A stretch of DNA of 64,000 nucleotides. It comes from Halosimplex pelagicum. Lineage in GTDB: Archaea > Halobacteriota > Halobacteria > Halobacteriales > Haloarculaceae. Both the position numbers and the translations under genes were made by a program. The stretch spans positions 3,038,001 to 3,102,000 of the forward strand of contig NZ_CP058909.1 in the NCBI RefSeq assembly GCF_013415905.1, written 5' to 3'. Shown here piece by piece: positions 25,774-34,370 of the stretch; the stretch's first letter is position 1, and every line of letters begins with the position of its first letter. The notes below the pieces were generated by a model, which saw only the letters and a list, made by a program, of their open reading frames with translations, had not been told where the DNA came from and searched no databases.

Positions 25774-26412
25774 TCAGGCGACCTCCACTGCCGGACCCAT
25801 CGTCGTTTTCACGTAGATGGTGTCGATGTTGAGCGGACCCTTCTCGAGATCTGCGTGCAGGCGGCGGAGGATGACGTCGATGTTGTCGCCGATATCCTCG
25901 GCGGACATGTCCTCGGCACCGACGCGGGTGTGGAAGGTGCGCCGGTCGCCGCTCCGGATGGTGACGGAGTTTTTCAGTCGCTCGACCATCTCCACCACGT
26001 CGTCGTCCGGCGCGATGGGGTCGGGCATCTTCCCTCGCGGACCGAGGACGGTCCCGAGGTAGCGACCGATGTCCTGCATGAGCGACTCTTCGGCGAGGAA
26101 GAAGTCGGTCTCGTCGGCCAGGTCCTTGGCCTCGTTGTCGTTGTCTCCCAGGTCGGCGAGATCGTCGCTACTGAGGACTTCCTCTGCAACGTCCTCGGCG
26201 CGCAGGGCGGTCTCGCCCTCCGCGAACACGACGATCTGGGTCTCCTGTCCGGTCCCGGACGGGAGGACCACGTCCTGGTCGACGCGGTTCGACGGATCGT
26301 CTAGATCGATGTCGCGCAAGTTGATCGCGAGGTCGACCGTCTCCCGGAAGTTCCGGGCCGGACTGTCCTCGAGTGCGCGAGAAACTGCGTTCTCTATTTC
26401 CTGATCTGCCAT
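25774..26412 (-). CDS. rpl1: Ribosomal protein L1
   Basis: 212 residues. Typical L1 features include TKVFAE-like nucleolar-protein fold region [25 protein letters not shown], the conserved [12 protein letters not shown] and [10 protein letters not shown] at the C-terminus. A strong ribosome binding site, GGAGGTGA, lies 5 nt before the ATG on the minus strand, unlike the leaderless genes around it. The leader carries a strong hairpin (26452-26476). L1 represses its own mRNA in several archaea. Confidence 0.97.
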   Translation of the reverse strand: MADQEIENAVSRALEDSPARNFRETVDLAINLRDIDLDDPSNRVDQDVVLPSGTGQETQIVVFAEGETALRAEDVAEEVLSSDDLADLGDNDNEAKDLADETDFFLAEESLMQDIGRYLGTVLGPRGKMPDPIAPDDDVVEMVERLKNSVTIRSGDRRTFHTRVGAEDMSAEDIGDNIDVILRRLHADLEKGPLNIDTIYVKTTMGPAVEVA

Positions 26413-26451
26413 TGTTCACCTCCGTAGTACGCCAGCGGCTCCTACGGGTCA

Positions 26452-26476
26452 GTGAAACAGGCGAAGCCTGTCTCAC
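26452..26476 (-). promoter_or_regulatory. Hairpin in the rpl1 leader, candidate L1 autoregulatory site
   Basis: The mRNA reads GUGAGACAGGC-UUC-GCCUGUUUCAC, an 11-bp stem with one G-U pair and a three-base loop. A TATA box, CTTTAAG, lies on the minus strand at 26499-26505, so transcription should begin close to the hairpin, giving a leader of roughly 65-75 nt. Haloarchaeal L1-L10-L12 mRNAs are known to have such a leader with an L1-binding-like structure. The binding itself is inferred. Confidence 0.6.
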
Positions 26477-26656
26477 CTGTGGGGACGCCGATGCGACACT
26501 TAAAGTCGTCGAACGCGCCCTACAGCGTCACGCGTTGCCACTCGGCCCCGCCGGCGTCGAGGCCATCGGCGCGACACATACTGTACATTATACTAACACT
26601 CAGTGGTCAAAACGAGACGGGATATCCCTCGGATAGTTAGTGTCAACAAATATAAT

Positions 26657-26680
26657 CATCGTTAGGGTTAAATAACGATG
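26657..26680 (+). promoter_or_regulatory. Palindromic operator overlapping the TATA box of the sugar ABC operon
   Basis: A perfect 8-bp inverted repeat, CATCGTTA and TAACGATG, is separated by GGGTTAAA. The TATA-like TTAAATA (26668-26674) sits between and within the arms, about 26 nt before the ATG at 26697. A bound repressor would block TBP/TFB. The cognate regulator is not identified in the window. Confidence 0.65.
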
Positions 26681-26696
26681 CTCGGTAACGTGAGTC

Positions 26697-27899
26697 ATGT
26701 CCCGTGATAACACAGATGCCACGGAGATCCGAGTGGGCAGGGGTGTATCGCGTCGCCAGGTCATGAAGCAGCTGGGTGCGGTCGCCGCGATCGGCGGGCT
26801 CGGCGGACTCGCCGGCTGTACTCAGGGGGACGACTCCACGGACACGCAGGGCGGCGGCGACGGCAGCGGGACCGGGACCGCCGGCGACGGCGGTGACGGT
26901 GGGGGGTCCGGCGGAGCGCCCAACTACCAGCTCGTCCAGCTGAACCCGCCGCCGACGACGCTCGACTTCTCCTCGGAGCCCGAGGCGCGCCAGATCACGA
27001 TGGTCACCCACGACGCCAGCACGTCCTTCTTCGACCCGACGATCGGGGGGCTCCACGACGCGGCCAGCCAGATGGGGTGGGAAGCCACGTTCACCGGTCC
27101 CTCCAGCGGGTTCAGCGTGCAGGAGCAGGTCAACATCCTCAACTCCGTCGTCGACTCCGGCCCGGACGCCATCGCGACGACGATCGCCGACCCGGCCGCC
27201 TACGACGACGTGATCAACCGGGCGCTGGAGAACGACATCCCGGTCGTGACGTACAACACGCTCGCGCTCGACCGCGAGCAGATGCGGAACAAGTACGGTC
27301 GGGCGCTGGCCTACACCGGCCAGGACCAGGTCGCCGCGGGGTACGTCTGCGGGCTGTCCATGCTGGAGAAGCTCCCCGACGACGCGTCGCGGGTGACCCC
27401 CGGCCTCTCGGACCCCGGTCACAGCGCGCTGTCGGCCCGCGCCGAGGGGATGGAGATGGCCGTCCGGCAGAACTCCGACGTCGAGGTGACCGACCGGCTC
27501 AACTACACCGGCGACTCCAACGAGGGCGTCTCCCGGATCGAGAACCACCTCACCGCGAACCCGGACCTGGACGGCATCATGGGCGCCGACGCGTTCACCT
27601 GGTTCATCGGCAACGCCATCGAGAACCAGGGGGTGGCGGATTCGGTCGTCGGCGGCGGCTTCGACCTGACCGGCGAGACGCTGGAACACATCAACAACGG
27701 GAATCTGAAGTACACGACCGGGCAGGACCCCTACAGCCAGGGCTACTTCCCGACGATGCAGATGTTCGCCTACATGGACCGGGGGATGCCGCCCAAGGAC
27801 TACCCGACCGGCGCCGAGGTCATCGACGAGTCGAACATCGAGTTCGCCCAGGAGCGCTCGGGCGGCTGGGGCCAGCTCCGCGAGTACCACGGCGCCTGA
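26697..27899 (+). CDS. Sugar ABC transporter substrate-binding lipoprotein (RbsB/CUT2 type)
   Basis: 400 residues. Tat signal SRRQVMKQLG with RR at 19-20, hydrophobic region and lipobox LAGC (Cys41), then a Gly/Asp/Ser linker (about 42-75). The mature part is a Peripla_BP_4 (ribose-binding-like) domain: MVTHDASTSFFDPTIGGLHDAASQMGW ... VVTYNT ... GYVCGLSML ... DGIMGADAFTWFIGNAI. It captures a sugar outside the membrane and delivers it to the permease. First gene of a three-gene operon. The ligand cannot be assigned by eye. Confidence 0.9.
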   Translation: MSRDNTDATEIRVGRGVSRRQVMKQLGAVAAIGGLGGLAGCTQGDDSTDTQGGGDGSGTGTAGDGGDGGGSGGAPNYQLVQLNPPPTTLDFSSEPEARQITMVTHDASTSFFDPTIGGLHDAASQMGWEATFTGPSSGFSVQEQVNILNSVVDSGPDAIATTIADPAAYDDVINRALENDIPVVTYNTLALDREQMRNKYGRALAYTGQDQVAAGYVCGLSMLEKLPDDASRVTPGLSDPGHSALSARAEGMEMAVRQNSDVEVTDRLNYTGDSNEGVSRIENHLTANPDLDGIMGADAFTWFIGNAIENQGVADSVVGGGFDLTGETLEHINNGNLKYTTGQDPYSQGYFPTMQMFAYMDRGMPPKDYPTGAEVIDESNIEFAQERSGGWGQLREYHGA

Positions 27900-27931
27900 C
27901 CGCCGTCGCCGCACCACGAGGTTCTCCAGCT

Positions 27932-28747
27932 ATGTCCCAACAGGACCCGATACTCTACACGGAACGACTCACGAAACGGTTCGGGAACATCCACGCCGTC
28001 GAGGACGTGGACTTCGAGGTCAGGGAGGGCGAGGTCATGGCGCTGGTCGGCGACAACGGCGCCGGCAAGTCGACGCTCATCAAGATGCTCTGTGGCGTCC
28101 ACGAGCCGACCAGCGGGCGGATCTTCGTCCAGAACGAGGAGGTCTCGTTCGACGACTACAACGACGCTCGCGCACACGGGATCGAGACGGTGTATCAGGA
28201 GCTGGCGCTGGCGCCGAACCAGACCGTCGCCGCGAACGTCTTCCTCGGCCACGAGCCGACCAGGATGGGGCGGCTCGGCCGCTGGCTCAACCTCGTCGAC
28301 GAGGAGCGGATGGTCGAGGAGGCGAAGACGAACCTCGACCGGGTGAAGATCCCGGTCGACCCCGAGGCAAAGGTCGAGAACACCTCCGGCGGCCAGCAGC
28401 AGGCCGTCGCGATCGCCCGCGCGCTCCAGTCCGACCCCGACATCCTGATCATGGACGAGCCGACGAGCGCGCTGTCGATCGAGGGGGCGCGCAACGTCCT
28501 CCGGGTGATCGACGACCTGCGCGACCAGGGGCTGACGATCGTCCTCATCAGCCACAACATCCGCCACGTCCTCGGCATCGCCGACCGGGTCTCCGTCCTG
28601 GCCCAGGGCCGCATGATGGGCGTCCGCGAGGCCGACGAGGTCACCCGGAACGAGATCATCGCGCTGATGATGGGCGCCGAAGACGAATCCGAGTTCGAGG
28701 AGTTCGACCTCTCGCGGACCGCCGACGAGGAGGGGACCACCGCATGA
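27932..28747 (+). CDS. Sugar ABC transporter ATP-binding protein, single nucleotide-binding domain
   Basis: 271 residues. Walker A GDNGAGKST, Q-loop VYQELALAPNQ, signature NTSGGQQQAVAIARAL, Walker B ILIMDEPTSALS, switch His in LISHNI. Ribose-type RbsA proteins have two fused domains; this has one, as in FrcA-like transporters, so it must dimerise. It follows the binding-protein gene by 32 nt and overlaps the permease start (ATGA, 28744-28747). Confidence 0.92.
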   Translation: MSQQDPILYTERLTKRFGNIHAVEDVDFEVREGEVMALVGDNGAGKSTLIKMLCGVHEPTSGRIFVQNEEVSFDDYNDARAHGIETVYQELALAPNQTVAANVFLGHEPTRMGRLGRWLNLVDEERMVEEAKTNLDRVKIPVDPEAKVENTSGGQQQAVAIARALQSDPDILIMDEPTSALSIEGARNVLRVIDDLRDQGLTIVLISHNIRHVLGIADRVSVLAQGRMMGVREADEVTRNEIIALMMGAEDESEFEEFDLSRTADEEGTTA

Positions 28748-29880
28748 GCGACGCCCGCGACTCCCGATCGTCCGACGGGACTCCGGACGACCCGTCCGAT
28801 GGGACCCCGGCCGACCCGTCCGACGGGACCCCTGTCGAACCCGACGGCCCGACGGTCGCGACGGACGGCGGGACCGCAGACACCGGCGACGCCCGGGCGG
28901 TGAGCCGGGCCGGTGACTCGCTGCTCCAACGCCTGATATCTCGCCGCGAGGTCGGCGTGTTCTTCGGGTTCCTGGTCCTCTTCGGGCTGATAGGGGTCAC
29001 TCGTCCGGACATCTTCCTCAACTGGGGATCGATGTCCGGCATCACCTCGCGGCTGTTCCGGTCGGTGGCGCCCTACATCATCATCGGCATCGGGATGAGC
29101 TACCTCATCATCGGCGGGGAGTTCGACCTGTCGGTCGGGTCGATGTACGCCGTCGGTGGCATCACCTTCGCGATGCTGATGAACGACTTCAACCTCACCG
29201 TCCTCGCCGCCCTGGCCGCGGTGCTCGTGGTCGGCGGCGTCGTGGGGCTGACCAACGGCGTCATCGTCACGAAGGCCGGCGTCCCCTCGCTGATAACGAC
29301 CATCGGGATGATGAGCGTCCTCCGCGGCATCGCCTACTACTTCACGCCCGCGGGGTCCAGACAGACGCCCGACCTGGCGCTGATCGATGTCTTCGGCGGG
29401 AGCATCACCGTCGCCGGCCTCGAGATCCAGAACCAGATCTTCTGGGCGATCGGCCTGACGGTCGTCTTCGGGTTCCTGCTCCAGAAGACCCGCTTCGGCT
29501 ACCACGTCTACGCCACCGGCGACGACCAGGAGGCCGCCGAGATGGCCGGCATCGACACCGACCGCGTCAAGATCGTCAACTTCGTGCTGACGGCGGTGCT
29601 GGCGTCGTTCGCTGGCGTCGTCGCCATCTCCTACTTCGGGTCGATGTTCGGGTCGGCTGGCATCGGCTTCGAGCTGCTCGTCATCGCAGCGGTCGTCATC
29701 GGCGGGACCAACCTCTTCGGCGGCGAGGGCACCCTCCTGGGGATGTTCCTCGGCTCGCTGGTCATCGGCGTCATCCCCGTCCTGCTCGTCCTGAACGGGA
29801 TGCCCGTCGAGCTCCAGGAGTTCCTCACCGGCGTCGTCATCATCGTCGCCGTGCTGCTGGACATCCTCATCCGCCGGTAA
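28744..29880 (+). CDS. Sugar ABC transporter permease (RbsC/FrcC type)
   Basis: 378 residues. The first 60 are acidic, Pro/Asp-rich and repetitive (DGTPDDPSDGTPADPSDGTP), a haloarchaeal extension. About ten membrane segments follow. The GGEFDLSVGSMYAVGG motif and the late VVIGGTNLFGGEGTLLGMFLGSLVIG loop are hallmarks of the CUT2 permease family. Last gene of the operon, which sits between ribosomal genes rpl1 and rpl11 on the opposite strand. Confidence 0.92.
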   Translation: MSDARDSRSSDGTPDDPSDGTPADPSDGTPVEPDGPTVATDGGTADTGDARAVSRAGDSLLQRLISRREVGVFFGFLVLFGLIGVTRPDIFLNWGSMSGITSRLFRSVAPYIIIGIGMSYLIIGGEFDLSVGSMYAVGGITFAMLMNDFNLTVLAALAAVLVVGGVVGLTNGVIVTKAGVPSLITTIGMMSVLRGIAYYFTPAGSRQTPDLALIDVFGGSITVAGLEIQNQIFWAIGLTVVFGFLLQKTRFGYHVYATGDDQEAAEMAGIDTDRVKIVNFVLTAVLASFAGVVAISYFGSMFGSAGIGFELLVIAAVVIGGTNLFGGEGTLLGMFLGSLVIGVIPVLLVLNGMPVELQEFLTGVVIIVAVLLDILIRR

Positions 29881-30023
29881 CCGGCGGACCGGCCGGTCCC
29901 CGTCGGGACGCCCTCGTCCTCCCCGACGAGAAGGTCGACCCGGGTTCCGGGCCGGACGCGCGGAAGGTAGTCCGCGAAGAATCCGCAAAAGACGGCGTTC
30001 GGTCGCGAGCGTCGGCTCGGCGG

Positions 30024-30512
30024 CTACGCGGCCGCTTCGTCGGCGAAGTGGTCGTCGTACTCGCCGTCGTCGATCCGCTCTTTGAACTCGCGGGGGTCGT
30101 TGCCCTCGATGGTGACGCCCAGCGAGGTGCAGGTGCCGACGACTTCCTTCGCGGCGTTTTTCGTGTCGTAGGCGAGCAGGTCCGTCTGTTTCTGCTCGGC
30201 GATCTGCTTGACCTGGTCGACCGAGAGGTCGGCGACGAAGGTCTCCTGGGGTTCGCCGCTGCCCGTGTCGAAGCCGGCCTCGTCCTTGATGAGTTCGGCC
30301 GTCGGCGGGACGCCGACCTCGATCTCGAAGCTCCCGTCGTCGTCGTACTCGACGGTGACGGGGACCTCGGTGCCGTCGAACGCTTCGGTCTGGTCGTTGA
30401 TATCCTGGACGACTGCCTGCACGTCCACGGGCGTCGGACCGAGCTCCGGCCCAAGCGGCGGGCCCGGATTGGCCTGCCCGCCCGGGACGAGCACTTCGAT
30501 AGTTCCAGCCAT
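30024..30512 (-). CDS. rpl11: Ribosomal protein L11
   Basis: 162 residues. The N-terminal domain has VPGGQANPGPPLGPELGPTPVDVQAVVQDIN; the C-terminal rRNA-binding domain has LLAYDTKNAAKEVVGTCTSLGVTIEG. It is part of the GTPase-associated centre. A TATA box on the minus strand, CTTAAACC around 30535-30542, is about 27 nt before the ATG, so it has its own leaderless promoter. In many haloarchaea it is next to rpl1; here a 3.2-kb sugar operon lies between. Confidence 0.97.
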   Translation of the reverse strand: MAGTIEVLVPGGQANPGPPLGPELGPTPVDVQAVVQDINDQTEAFDGTEVPVTVEYDDDGSFEIEVGVPPTAELIKDEAGFDTGSGEPQETFVADLSVDQVKQIAEQKQTDLLAYDTKNAAKEVVGTCTSLGVTIEGNDPREFKERIDDGEYDDHFADEAAA

Positions 30513-30850
30513 ACACGACGAAACCGGCGGGGCGGGTTTAAGAATTGCTTTTCGCGGACGACACCCGGGGAGGCCACATGTTGGGTACGACAGTCAATAC
30601 CACTGCTCCACAAGTCCGATTCGGTGACCGGCACGGCCCGTTCGACCGCTGTCCGCTACCCGCCGTCTGCCGGCCGCTTCCCATCGTCCGTCACCCGCCG
30701 CCCACCGCCCCACTCCGCATCGGCCGCCAGCGGCGCCGGAATACTGTAACTACTCCCGTAACAACTCTGCAGTAACTATTTACGTCAGTACCACATAGGA
30801 TCGGATGCGAACCACGGGTCGGCGGCGACCGCCGCCGGGCCGAACACACA
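30513..30850. other. Divergent promoter region of rpl11 and tfb
   Basis: 338 nt without a gene. It contains the rpl11 TATA box at about 30535-30542. On the tfb side are three spaced copies of GTAAC (30746-30750, 30758-30762, 30772-30776), the last running into the likely TATA box CTATTTACG. The repeated pentamers at 12 and 14 nt spacing could be a regulator-binding array. The first ATG at TATA spacing (30805) is out of frame with tfb, leaving a leader of about 46 nt. Confidence 0.45.
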
Positions 30851-31840
30851 ATGACAAGCACGAACCAGCGAGTCACGGGCCGGCACGTCCAGCCCGTCGA
30901 ACGCACGGACGAGGGGACCGAATCGGGGACCGAGTCGGAGCGCGAGCGCGACGAGTGTCCGGAGTGCGGTGCGGCGGGCATCACCGACGAGAAGCGGGGC
31001 GAGACGGTCTGCCAGGAGTGCGGCGTCGTGCTGGAGGAAGACGTGGTCGACCGCGGCCCCGAGTGGCGGTCGTTCGACGCCCGCGACAAGGCCCAGAAGA
31101 GCCGCGTCGGGTCACCGACGACCGAGATGCTCCACGACAAGGGGCTGTCGTCGGTCATCGACTGGCAGAACAAGGACGCCAACGGCCAGACGCTCTCGGC
31201 GCGAAAGCGCGAACAGATGTCCCGGCTGCGCACCTGGGACGAGCGGTTCCGCTCCCAGAGCGCCCAGGACCGCAACCTCAAGCAGGCGCTGGGCGAGATC
31301 GACCGCATGGCGAGCGCGCTGGGCATCCCGAAGGACGCCCGCGAGACCGCCAGCGTCATCTACCGGCGCGCGCTCGACGAGGAACTCATCCCCGGCCGGT
31401 CCATCGAGGCGATGGCCACTGGGTCGCTGTACGCCGGCGCCCGGCAGGCCGGCGTCCCGCGCACGCTCGACGAACTCGAGACCGTCAGTCGCGTCGACCG
31501 CAAGGAGTTCGCACGCGCGTACAGGTACATTGCACGCGAACTCGAACTCGCGATGGAGCCGACCGACCCCGCCCAGTACGTCCCGCGACTGGTCTCGGAC
31601 CTGAACCTGTCCGAGGAGACCAAACAGCGGGCGGTCGAGCTGCTCGAGGCCGGCAAGCGCGAGGCGGTCCACTCCGGGAAGAACCCGGTCGGACTCGCCG
31701 CGGCGGCCATCTACGCGGCCGGCCGACTCACCAACGTGGAGGTGACCCAGCACGAGGTCGCCGACGCCGCCGACGTGTCCGCGGTGACCATCCGCGACCG
31801 CTACACCGAACTGCTCGACGCCGACGACCGGGCCGCCTGA
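30851..31840 (+). CDS. tfb: Transcription initiation factor TFB (archaeal TFIIB)
   Basis: 329 residues. Zinc ribbon CPEC...CQEC with Cys36, 39, 54 and 57; B-finger/linker region DRGPEWRSFDARDKAQKSRVGSP; then two cyclin folds (about 120-215 and 220-315), the second with a recognition helix in the part ADAADVSAVTIRDRYTELLD. It recruits RNA polymerase to TBP-DNA. Haloarchaea carry several TFBs with different promoter preferences; which one this is cannot be decided here. Confidence 0.96.
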   Translation: MTSTNQRVTGRHVQPVERTDEGTESGTESERERDECPECGAAGITDEKRGETVCQECGVVLEEDVVDRGPEWRSFDARDKAQKSRVGSPTTEMLHDKGLSSVIDWQNKDANGQTLSARKREQMSRLRTWDERFRSQSAQDRNLKQALGEIDRMASALGIPKDARETASVIYRRALDEELIPGRSIEAMATGSLYAGARQAGVPRTLDELETVSRVDRKEFARAYRYIARELELAMEPTDPAQYVPRLVSDLNLSEETKQRAVELLEAGKREAVHSGKNPVGLAAAAIYAAGRLTNVEVTQHEVADAADVSAVTIRDRYTELLDADDRAA

Positions 31841-31983
31841 GGTGACGACCGTGGCGACAGGCGACCGAGTCGACGCCGATCGCCGTCCCGGCCGTCCGCC
31901 AGTCCGCGGTCGGCCCGCGGCGCGGCGTCGCGAACGACCATCGTTATACCACCGACCGTGCAATGTCTTCTGAGAGAACCCGC

Positions 31984-32820
31984 ATGTCCAACGACGAGTC
32001 AGCCGTCGGGCCCGACGACGACGACCTGGTCGCCGAGACCGCGTCGGTGCTGGAGACGTTCGGACTGACGAGCTACGAGGCGAAGTGTTTCGTCGCGCTG
32101 GTGCGCATCGGCCACGGCACCGCCCGCGAGATCGCCGAGGTCGCCGACGTGCCCCGCCCGCGCGTCTACGACAGCGTCGAGTCGCTCGCCGACCGCGGAC
32201 TCGCCGACGTGCAGGACGCCCAGCCCCGGCGCTTTCGCGCCCCCGACCCCCGGGACGCCGTCGAGACCATCCGCCGCGAGTACGGCCAGCGCCTCGACCG
32301 CCTCGAAGGGCTGCTCCCCCGGCTCCAGTCGCCCGAACCCCGCGAGGAGCGGGCCGGCGTCTGGGTCGTCGAGGGCGACGACGCCGTCAGCGACCGCCTG
32401 GCCGCGCTGGCCGACGACGCCGACGACGAACTGCTCGTCGTCCTCGCCGTCGAGAGCCTGCTGACCGACGAGGTCCGCGACGCGCTCGCGGCCGCCGACG
32501 AGCGCGGCGTCGAGATAACCGTCGCGTCGCCCAGTCCCGCCATCCGCGAGGCCGTCGCCGACGCCGTCGCCGGCGCCGGGGTCGTCGAGACATGGACCTG
32601 GTGGGAGAGCCACCCCATCCGGGCCGGCGAGATCAGCTCGATCCTCATGGCCGACGGGCGCGAGCTGATCGTCAGCTCCGACCTGGAGACCGATCTACCG
32701 GGGGTCGACCGCCACAGCGCCGTCTGGACCGACGACGAGCGCGCACCGCTCGTCGGACTGATGCGCCCGCTGCTCGCCGAGGCGATCCGCTCCGGATCGC
32801 CCGCTCACGGGTCGGCGTAA
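31984..32820 (+). CDS. TrmB-family transcriptional regulator
   Basis: 278 residues. The N-terminal winged helix has FGLTSYEAKCFVALVRIGHGTAREIAEVADVPRPRVYDSVESL (about 24-68). A coiled segment (about 85-115) follows, then a C-terminal phospholipase-D-like regulatory domain typical of TrmB-type proteins. TTATA at 31944-31948 predicts a start of transcription near 31973, so I prefer the ATG at 31984 to the in-frame ATG at 31963. TrmB proteins often control sugar transport; the sugar operon 2 kb away is a candidate, unproven. Confidence 0.85.
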   Translation: MSNDESAVGPDDDDLVAETASVLETFGLTSYEAKCFVALVRIGHGTAREIAEVADVPRPRVYDSVESLADRGLADVQDAQPRRFRAPDPRDAVETIRREYGQRLDRLEGLLPRLQSPEPREERAGVWVVEGDDAVSDRLAALADDADDELLVVLAVESLLTDEVRDALAAADERGVEITVASPSPAIREAVADAVAGAGVVETWTWWESHPIRAGEISSILMADGRELIVSSDLETDLPGVDRHSAVWTDDERAPLVGLMRPLLAEAIRSGSPAHGSA

Positions 32821-32859
32821 CGTTCGAGAATCGACCGGGGCCCCCGCGCTCCCGTGCCG

Positions 32860-33060
32860 TCAGGCGACGGAGATGCCGTTGCGCGCGAGGAAGTCGCTCG
32901 CGCTCTTTATCTCGACCGGGCTGCCGATGATCCGCACCCGACAGTCCTCCCGGCGGATCGTCAGCGTGAACCGCCGTTCGAGGTCCTCGCGCAGTCCCTC
33001 GATAGCGTCCGCTGGCAGGAGGATCTCCGTACTGTCACGGAGTCGGGCCGGATCGGACAT
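32860..33060 (-). CDS. Small conserved haloarchaeal protein (VNG_1110C-like)
   Basis: 66 residues: SDPARLRDSTEILLPADAI at the start and VRIIGSPVEIKSASDFLARNG near the end. The short alpha-beta pattern with the GSP loop suggests a KH-like or small nucleic-acid-binding fold, but this is inference. I recognise the sequence type as one widely kept in haloarchaea under the name VNG_1110C family. Function unknown. It converges with the TrmB gene and is divergent from the DRG gene. Confidence 0.8.
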   Translation of the reverse strand: MSDPARLRDSTEILLPADAIEGLREDLERRFTLTIRREDCRVRIIGSPVEIKSASDFLARNGISVA

Positions 33061-33260
33061 GATCGATCCTCATCGGCGCTCGTCGTATTAGTGTGTCGGA
33101 ACGCGATTCATTTCGGGGCGAGAACATTTACGCGTGGCACGATGGCTCGCGATCGCGGCCGGCGGCGACCGAGACCGGGGGCCGACCGCGGGTCCGCCGC
33201 CGCGGTCGCGACCGGGGCGGAGGAACACCTTTTTCGGTACCGGTTGCCGACTCCATCGTA

Positions 33261-34370
33261 ATGGGGCTCGAAGAGGAGATCCGCGAGATCGAAGAGGAGA
33301 TCGCCGAGACGCCCTACAACAAGTCGACCGAGGAGCACATCGGCCGGCTGAAGGCCAAACTCGCGGACAAGAAGGAGAAGCTGGAGAACCAGTCCTCGGC
33401 CGGCGGCGGCGGCGGCTACGCCGTCGAGAAGACCGGCGACGCCACCGTCGCGCTGGTGGGCTTTCCCAGTGTCGGCAAGTCCACGCTGCTGAACGCGCTC
33501 ACCAACGCCGAGAGCGAGGTCGGGTCCTACGAGTTCACCACGCTCGACGTGAACCCCGGCATGCTCAAGTACAACGACGCCAACATCCAGATCCTCGACG
33601 TGCCCGGACTCATCGAAGGCGCCGCCGAGGGTCGCGGCGGCGGTCAGGCCGTCCTCTCGGTCGTCCGGACCGCCGATCTCGTCGTGTTCGTCCTCTCGGT
33701 GTTCGAGATCGACCAGTACAAGCGCCTCTACGACGAACTGTACAACAACAAGGTCCGGCTGGACACCGAGCCCCCCAACGTCTCCATCCGGAAGAAACAC
33801 AAGGACGGGATCAGCGTCACCTCCAGCGTCGACCTCGATCTGGACGAGCAGACGATCAAGAGCGTCCTCCGCGAGCGCGGGTACGTCAACGCCAACGTCA
33901 ACATCGGCGAGCAGGTCGACATCGACCGCCTGCTCGACGGCGTGCTGGACAACCGCGAGTACCTCCCCTCGCTGGTCTCGGTCAACAAGGCCGACCTCAT
34001 CGAGCCCGACTACCTCGACACCGTCCACGAGCAGCTGCGCGACCACGATATCGACCCTGACGAGACGATCTTCATCAGCGCCGAGGAGGAGAAGGGGCTC
34101 GACGCGCTCAAGGAGGCCATCTGGGAGGAACTCGGGCTCATCCGGATCTACATGGACAAGCCCGGCCGCGGGGTCGACTACGACGAGCCGCTGGTGCTAC
34201 GCGAGGGAGACACCATCGAGGACGCCTGCGAGAAGCTCGGCGGCGAGTTCGAGGAACGGTTCCGCTTCGCCCGCGTCTCCGGCCCGAGTGCCAAACACGA
34301 CGAACAGCAGGTCGGCATGGACCACGAACTCGCCGACGAGGACGTGCTCCGGATCCTCACGACGCGATGA
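33261..34370 (+). CDS. DRG/OBG-family GTP-binding protein
   Basis: 369 residues from ATG 33261. Basic N-terminal coiled segment (about 1-45) with a Gly stretch, G1 GFPSVGKST (about 68-76), switch region EFTTLDVNPGML, G3 DVPGLIEGA, an inserted S5D2L-like domain, G4 NKAD, and a C-terminal TGS domain (about 290-367) ending DEDVLRILTTR. DRG proteins are ribosome-associated GTPases in archaea and eukaryotes. The in-frame region upstream to 33093 is Arg-rich and rejected. It overlaps the next gene by ATGA. Confidence 0.95.
   Translation: MGLEEEIREIEEEIAETPYNKSTEEHIGRLKAKLADKKEKLENQSSAGGGGGYAVEKTGDATVALVGFPSVGKSTLLNALTNAESEVGSYEFTTLDVNPGMLKYNDANIQILDVPGLIEGAAEGRGGGQAVLSVVRTADLVVFVLSVFEIDQYKRLYDELYNNKVRLDTEPPNVSIRKKHKDGISVTSSVDLDLDEQTIKSVLRERGYVNANVNIGEQVDIDRLLDGVLDNREYLPSLVSVNKADLIEPDYLDTVHEQLRDHDIDPDETIFISAEEEKGLDALKEAIWEELGLIRIYMDKPGRGVDYDEPLVLREGDTIEDACEKLGGEFEERFRFARVSGPSAKHDEQQVGMDHELADEDVLRILTTR

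Noticed and set aside
30805-31845. 346-codon frame covering the whole tfb gene in another frame
   Set aside because: Although its ATG is at leaderless distance from a TATA box, the product is Arg/Pro-rich and has no TFB features; the in-frame tfb product is complete. It is left as a note on the leader only.
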